A stretch of DNA of 5,325 nucleotides from Roseburia sp. (GTDB lineage: Bacteria; Bacillota_A; Clostridia; Lachnospirales; Lachnospiraceae): the NCBI GenBank assembly GCA_017547315.1, contig JAFYQA010000176.1:1-5325 (forward strand), given 5' to 3'. The notes under the pieces are model-generated. The model was not told where the DNA came from. It made no database searches and was given only the letters and a program-made list of their open reading frames with translations. Positions within the stretch are counted from its first letter, which is position 1. Every line of letters starts with the position of its first letter. A program made the translations under genes and the position numbers. Below are positions 5,295-5,325 of the stretch, piece by piece.

Positions 5295-5303
5295 AATATA
5301 CCA
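5295..5303 (-). promoter_or_regulatory. Possible extended -10 promoter for the glycerate kinase
   Basis: TGGTATATT (5303-5295) contains TATATT, five of six matches to the -10 consensus, with an upstream TG. No acceptable -35 box lies 16-18 bases upstream, so activity would depend on the extended -10 element. The predicted start is near 5288, only a few bases before the AGAGGAG motif. Confidence 0.4.
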
Positions 5304-5313
5304 TTTTACCATA

Positions 5314-5325
5314 CAAAAAGCCCCC
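5314..5325. terminator. Possible half of a terminator at the window edge
   Basis: On the minus strand the window opens with GGGGGC followed by TTTTTG, which looks like the right arm and U-run of a terminator whose left arm would lie beyond 5325. Read on the plus strand it would be the A-run and left arm. The partner arm is outside the window, so this is only suggestive. Confidence 0.3.

Overview
The window looks like core chromosome of a low-to-mid GC Firmicute, most likely a Lachnospiraceae-type clostridium. This rests on the rpsF-ssb-rpsR order, a DUF951 gene just upstream of rpsF, strong AGGAGG ribosome sites, near-consensus housekeeping promoters, a zinc-type (cysteine-containing) S18, and the flavour of the AGCS transporter and glycerate kinase sequences. 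The family placement is inference, since no search was run. I see no mobile element, CRISPR array, phage gene, tRNA or rRNA.

Layout. From 2389 down to 1 everything reads on the minus strand: a sirtuin deacylase (2389-1658), a 58-residue uncharacterised protein (1607-1431), a 63-residue DUF951 protein (1354-1163), then the ribosomal/replication operon rpsF (1019-732), ssb (650-210) and the start of rpsR (188 to the window edge). A TTGAAA-17-TGATATAAT promoter for rpsF lies at 1166-1138, with its -35 box overlapping the DUF951 stop codon. No terminator is visible between the sirtuin and rpsF, so the upstream genes may read through into the ribosomal operon. The rpsF leader and the rpsF-ssb gap carry hairpins built from the same GTTC/GAAC words.

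From 2390 to 2595 there is a divergent promoter region, with a TATAAT promoter firing left into the sirtuin and a TAGACA-17-TGCTATGCT promoter firing right. The rightward gene (2596-3978) is a sodium:alanine/glycine symporter (AGCS family). It converges on a glycerate 2-kinase of the MOFRL type (5251-4028, minus), and the two share one long bidirectional terminator (3979-4024). The right edge (5314-5325) holds what may be half of another terminator.

The genes do housekeeping jobs: translation (S6, S18), single-stranded DNA protection (SSB), NAD-dependent protein deacylation, small amino acid uptake and three-carbon acid phosphorylation. I found no convincing novel multi-gene system. The items most worth a second look are the small uncharacterised gene at 1431-1607, the repeated GTTC/GAAC hairpins of the rpsF operon, and the unusual translation start region of the glycerate kinase.
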